In this document: positions 33,696 through 37,357 of the stretch, one piece after another
How the letters are laid out: the number at the start of each line of letters is the position of its first letter
How positions within the stretch are numbered: position 1 is the first letter of the stretch
The notes under the pieces: model-generated
Databases searched by the model: none
Told to the model about the DNA's origin: nothing
Seen by the model: only the letters and a program-made list of their open reading frames with translations
Made by a program: the position numbers and the translations under genes
Origin: Burkholderiaceae bacterium
GTDB taxonomy: Bacteria > Pseudomonadota > Gammaproteobacteria > Burkholderiales > Burkholderiaceae_E
Length of the DNA: 37,357 nucleotides
Direction: 5' to 3'
NCBI GenBank assembly: GCA_016710525.1
Contig: JADJVQ010000025.1
Span: 1 to 37,357 of the forward strand

Positions 33696-34902
33696 ATGCC
33701 AGCGGCTCACGAAGCCGGCACGCTCCGGCGATACGCGTGCTCCGGGTCACCGCCCTCATCGCCGGCCCGTCCGCCGCGCGTTACCTGTCCGACCACGGCG
33801 CCGAGGTCATCAAGATCGAGCGCTTTCCGAATGGCGACGTCGGGCGCGTGACCAACCAGCCGAGGCGAAGGGCGCAGCGCGATATTCGTGCGGCACAACG
33901 CGGGCAAGCTAGGCCTGTGCGTGGACCGTTGAGCCGACCCGAAGGGCCCTGGCGATCGCGCGCGACCTTTGCGCGAATCATATCGTCATCATCGGCGTTC
34001 ACGCCGGTGATGGCCAAGCTCGGGCTCGGTTACGATCGGATAGGCGGATGAACCCCGTTGTAAGATCATCTCTGTGCTCCGATCGGCTTCAGGTAGAAGC
34101 GGTCCCAATGCGCAGCTCGGGCTACACACATCGCACTCGATGACCGGCTGGCTGGCAATAGGGTTCCTGCACCGCGATCCGCCGAGCGGCCGCGCGGACC
34201 CGGCATCGCGATCACCGTCGCGATCCCGCCGGCATCACCGCGTTCAGCGCCATCTGTCGCGGCGTTCTTCAGGCGCGAACACACTCGGCCGGGAGCGACG
34301 GATCGGCGTGTCGCTGTTCGACTCGATGTTTGCGACCAACGACGTCACGATACAGCGCTGCCTGATCGACGGCGTGGTGAGTCCACGACTCTACCACCCG
34401 GTACCGCGACGCGCGACGGCTACGTCACCGCCAACATCGGCCCGGACTTCCGCGCCTGGCAGAACATCTGAAGCGATAGGCCACGCTACCGAGCTGATCG
34501 ACGACCCCAGGTTCGCCAGTCTGGAGGCCGATGCGAGGAAATCCGGTCGCAGGCCACCGACCTGCTGGCCGGCTGGCTGGCCACGCTGACCGGCGACGGG
34601 CCGACCGCGTCCTCACCGAACACCCACGTGGTGGTCCGGAGTGCTGAGACCGTCGAGCAGGCGGTCCGCCAGCCACAGGTCCGACGGCGCGCGGCATGAT
34701 CGCGCCGGTCGACGACCCGGTACTGGGCCGCATCGACGTGATCAACGCCGCGCCGAAGTTCCGGCGATACGCGCGTAGGCGTGCGCGGGCCGGCGCCCAC
34801 GCTGGAGCCAGCACAACCGGCCGTGCTGCGCGACCTGCTGGGCTACGACAGGGCCGCCATAGCGCGCGCTGACGACCAGCCGGCGTCCTGCAGCAGAAGT
34901 GA
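33696..34902 (+). pseudogene. CaiB/BaiF family CoA-transferase, frame-broken
   Basis: Formyl-CoA transferase-like enzyme (class III). ATG of MPAAHEAGTLR, then RVL..TALIAGPSAARYLSDHGA and EVIKIER, HNAGK, GVMAKLGLGYDR, HSMTGWLA, ERIDVSLFDSMFATNDV-like, TRDGYVTANIGPDFRAWQ, IDDPRF, AAPKFADTRVGVRGPAP-like and a C-terminal LLGYD.AAIAR...GVLQQK with TGA at 34900. Total span equals that of an intact 400-residue gene, so gains and losses of bases nearly balance. With the hydratase it suggests catabolism of an organic acid through its CoA ester. Confidence 0.78.
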
Positions 34903-34924
34903 TGGCGAGGGCCGGCGGGCGGAC

Positions 34925-35711
34925 GGGGCGGCGGGCTCCCGGTGACCGAAGGGGGCGGCGATGAAGCGCGTTTCGGTGCCTTCGCGCACGAACGCCGCCG
35001 CGGCGATCAGCAACACCCGCCCACCGCCCGCCCGAGCAGTCGGCCCGGGCGCGCCGAGCCACCGCTGCCCGACCAACATACTCAGGCGCTCCATCATCAC
35101 CCCGACCGACAAGCCCGCCACGACATCGCGGCGGCCAGTCATCAGTTGCCGGCGCTGGCCATCCGCAGCGATCAGCGGCTGAACCAACTGACCGAGCGCG
35201 ATCGCCTCGAACAGCGGCATGCCGCGCCAGGCCATCCGGGGGTGGGGATCATACCGGTCCGCCGCGTGGGCGGTGAGCGCCGAAGGGCGAAGCCAGTGAC
35301 AAAACCGGTGTGCGCCCGGTGGCGCCGCGGCTGCCGGCCCCACACGCCCTCCCCCGACCGCAGGCTGGGGCTGGGCCTTTCGTTCACCGGCGCGAACCAG
35401 GCGCCAGCCGACGAGAGCCTGCCGCACCGGCCAGCACGAACACCGCCCGCTCCGGGCACGGACGACAACACGAGCGCGCCGACCAACGCGCCCGGCACGG
35501 TCGCCAGTACCAACCGGGCATGGCCGCGCCGGGCGACGACGCGACCAGCGCAACGACCGGGGCCACCGCGCCCGGCGGCGCGGGAGCGAGCATCGTGATG
35601 CCATGGCGGCGTGCCGGCAAGTCCGATCGCGTGGGTCAGCCAGGGCGTCAGCAACACGCCACCCACACCGATCGCACCGATGAGCACCCCGACGAACAAA
35701 GGCGACAGCAA
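34925..35711 (-). pseudogene. TauE/SafE (TSUP) family membrane permease, frame-broken, ends approximate
   Basis: On the minus strand: LSPLFVGVLIGAIGVGGVLL, TPWLTHAIGL (the conserved G.GGG-type first half), later PGALVGALVLSSVPGA, and FEAIALGQLVQPLIAA, GLSVGVMMERLSMLVGQRWL in shifting frames. TSUP proteins move sulfite, sulfoacetate or other anions. Start (TTG at 35711 or nearby) and end are both approximate. Confidence 0.65.
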
Positions 35712-35844
35712 GCGTGTTGGCGCAAGTCATCCGGACTCATCGGGCGCCTCGGAAATGCTCGGAGGCTCGAGCAGTCGCCGGTAACGCCGGGCGGCCACGA
35801 TTCGAGTCACACTGCACGCAAACGCCAGTTAATAAGGAGCCAGG

Positions 35845-36330
35845 AATAGACGACACCGCCAAACAGGTCTTGCAGCGCTTCAGCGAGCCTTCTTCAACCG
35901 CGATCCGGCTCTCTCAGCCGCGGGCCATCACCGCGGACGCGCAGTGGCATTTGCCTTCGGGCCCGATGGCCCCGACGGCCGGGTACGCAGGGGCGTCGAA
36001 TGGCTTCCTGTAAGAGAACGCCCGAGAGAACGACGCCCTGTTCGACGCCTGCCGTTCAACGACTTGGTAATACCGCGGTCTGGGCACGCGGACAGGTCGT
36101 GATGACGGCCTATCTGATCGACGGCCAGCCGCGTGGCGGGGATGCCTTCTCCTTGCGGGGCATCGAACTCATCACGGTGCGCGACGGCAAGCTCGCCCGC
36201 AAGGACGTTTTCTGGAAACAATCGCGGCAGCCGGCCTGGGCGGGCCTGGCTTCCCTGCCGATCGCGGCACACGGGCGTGATCAGCCCGCCATCGCCCGCT
36301 CCCGAAACAGCGTCTCGGGATTGCCGCGCC
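35845..36330 (+). pseudogene. NTF2-like protein, frame-broken, ends approximate
   Basis: A ribosome binding site AGGAG (35835-35839) precedes GACGACACCGCC, encoding DDTAKQVLQRFSE; the expected start codon reads ATA. Pieces of an NTF2-like fold follow: ITADAQWH, FGPDAPDGR, YLIDGQPRGGDAFSLRGIEL and ITVRDGKLARKDVFWKQSRQ. The last part, 36108-36250, is one clean frame. Different family branch from the intact NTF2-like gene near 16.6 kb. Confidence 0.6.
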
Positions 36331-36361
36331 ATGCCCCGCCAGGAGTCAGCGTCAGACGCGC

Positions 36362-37357
36362 TTACGGCGCCAGCATCTCTCGGCAGTTGCCGCGCGCAGT
36401 GCCGCTTCGTCGATGACGGCCAGCGTCTCCGCCAGCCGTTCGCCCGGCGGCACGATGCGATCGTGCATCAGCAGGTCGCGGCAGCACTCCGGCCGGGGAG
36501 GCCGGCCGTTCGAGGCTGCGCGCCAGGCGCATCGCCTGCTGGTTGCAGCTGCGCTCTGACGTAAGCAACTTCGCTGGCGCCGTGCGGCGCGCCGCCGAAT
36601 GGACCCGTCCAGCGTGACGTGCAGCAGCTCGCGCGAGTTGCGCGGCGACACGCCCGCCGCCACCTACGGCAGGCCACCGTCGCCGAGACCATCGGTCCAG
36701 GCGTCGATCTGGTAGGCCAGGCCGCGCTGCTCGCGCACCGCCTGGAACAGAGGGCGGGGATATCTCCCCGCCGAGCAAGTTCGCCCCAGCAGCTCGTAAA
36801 TTGGCGTGGCGCGGATCGGTGCGGCCCAGGATCAAAGCCAGCCCAGCACGACCGAGGTCTGCTCGATGTGCTGATCGTCGAGTGCGGAATCCGCCGACGT
36901 AACGGGCCTTCACGCGGCAGCGGTTCACGCAGCGGGCAGGTGGCGAGCTGCTCGACCATCGCCACGAAACGGTGTGATCGGCCCGCCCACCGGTGATCAC
37001 CAGGTTGCTCGCCGTGCAATGGCGCCGCGCGCGCTGATGCGCCAGCTGGAATCGTCCCGCGTGATGCAGCGCACGATGCGCGCTGCCGCCTGATCGGGCA
37101 GCCTGGCTGGCCGGCGCACGAAGGCGGGTGCATCGAATGCGTCTTATGCCTGCCGACTCCGGGTCGTCGGCCGCGTCGCCCAGCTCCTGAAGGATCACCG
37201 CGGCGCTCGCGCTCGATCTCGTCAGCCGGAAACACCGATCAGGTCAGGGCGTCAGCGGCCCGTCCAGCGCGGTGTCAGCGTGCTCGGCCAGCATCACATC
37301 TCTCGCAGGCGGTGTAGTCGCATGGCGGTATGGGGCATTGATCGGGACCGCCCACGC
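36362..37357 (-). pseudogene. M16 family zinc peptidase, 5' partial and frame-broken
   Basis: Insulinase/processing-peptidase-like protein. Reading from the right edge: VMLAEHADTALD, FPADEIERER, VILQELGDAADDPESAG, ASNLVITGG, LGGEISPP, LLHVTLDG, RARAQLQQQAMR-like and LLMHDRIVPPGERLAETLAV, ending near EMLAP with TAA at 36362. The zinc motif HxxEH lies further upstream, outside the window. Many frame changes, including at least one every few hundred bases. Confidence 0.72.

Noticed and set aside
34942..35598. 218-codon plus-strand frame near the right end
   Set aside because: Opposite strand carries recognisable TauE/SafE permease segments; this frame is Arg/Pro/Thr-rich without motifs.
30727..37357. 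A new multi-gene system of small overlapping proteins
   Set aside because: The many small frames are pieces of well-known families broken by frame changes; joining them restores ordinary enzymes.

Overview
The window is high-GC DNA with dense genes and short gaps, and it looks like part of a Burkholderiales-type betaproteobacterial chromosome. The support is indirect: two orphan Bug/TctC-type periplasmic receptors, a complete branched-chain-amino-acid-type ABC importer, a fused isobutyryl-CoA mutase (IcmF), many acyl-CoA enzymes and a VPIPA/PEP-CTERM exported protein. I see no rRNA, tRNA, CRISPR array, insertion sequence or phage gene.

Layout. Bases 1-5371: the carboxyltransferase subunit of an acyl-CoA carboxylase (5' end cut by the window), a minus-strand three-gene unit (CMD/AhpD-like, YfcG-type GST, DUF1330) divergent from a LysR regulator, and an EamA exporter. 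Bases 5358-8824: minus-strand SDR, DUF3455 lipoprotein, ECF sigma factor and RskA-like anti-sigma factor, plus a small hypothetical gene. Bases 9109-9846: the VPIPA-CTERM protein. Bases 9976-15214: MaoC and acyl-CoA dehydrogenase divergent from icmF, with two palindromes in the shared promoter region. Bases 15280-18202: a DUF4143 ATPase, an NTF2-like protein and a cytochrome P450 whose 5' end runs into a 22-base G tract. Bases 18244-23249: livK-H-M-G-F on the minus strand, divergent from an amidase. Bases 25049-30567: a Bug receptor and a two-gene RND efflux unit.

Bases 30727-37357 hold a recognisable acyl-CoA catabolic cluster (double-hotdog MaoC, Bug receptor, enoyl-CoA hydratase, CaiB CoA-transferase), a TauE/SafE permease, an NTF2-like protein and an M16 peptidase. 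Every one of these genes is broken by several frame changes while the encoded peptides stay conserved. Isolated single-base frame changes also occur in icmF, livH and livK. The pattern fits indel errors that pile up toward a poorly covered contig end better than seven independent gene losses, but raw reads are needed to decide.

How the genes fit together. The core theme is acyl-CoA catabolism. IcmF interconverts isobutyryl-CoA and n-butyryl-CoA and so connects valine-type carbon to beta-oxidation. The neighbouring dehydrogenase and MaoC could handle the following oxidation and hydration. The carboxyltransferase, and the broken hydratase and CoA-transferase at the right end, are of the same metabolic kind. 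The Liv importer next to a divergent amidase suggests uptake and hydrolysis of an amide or amino-acid-like compound. The points most worth a second look are the icmF operator pair, the Lys-to-Arg change in the LivF Walker A motif, the poly-G tract before the P450, and a 13-codon leader-like ORF coupled to a small hypothetical gene.
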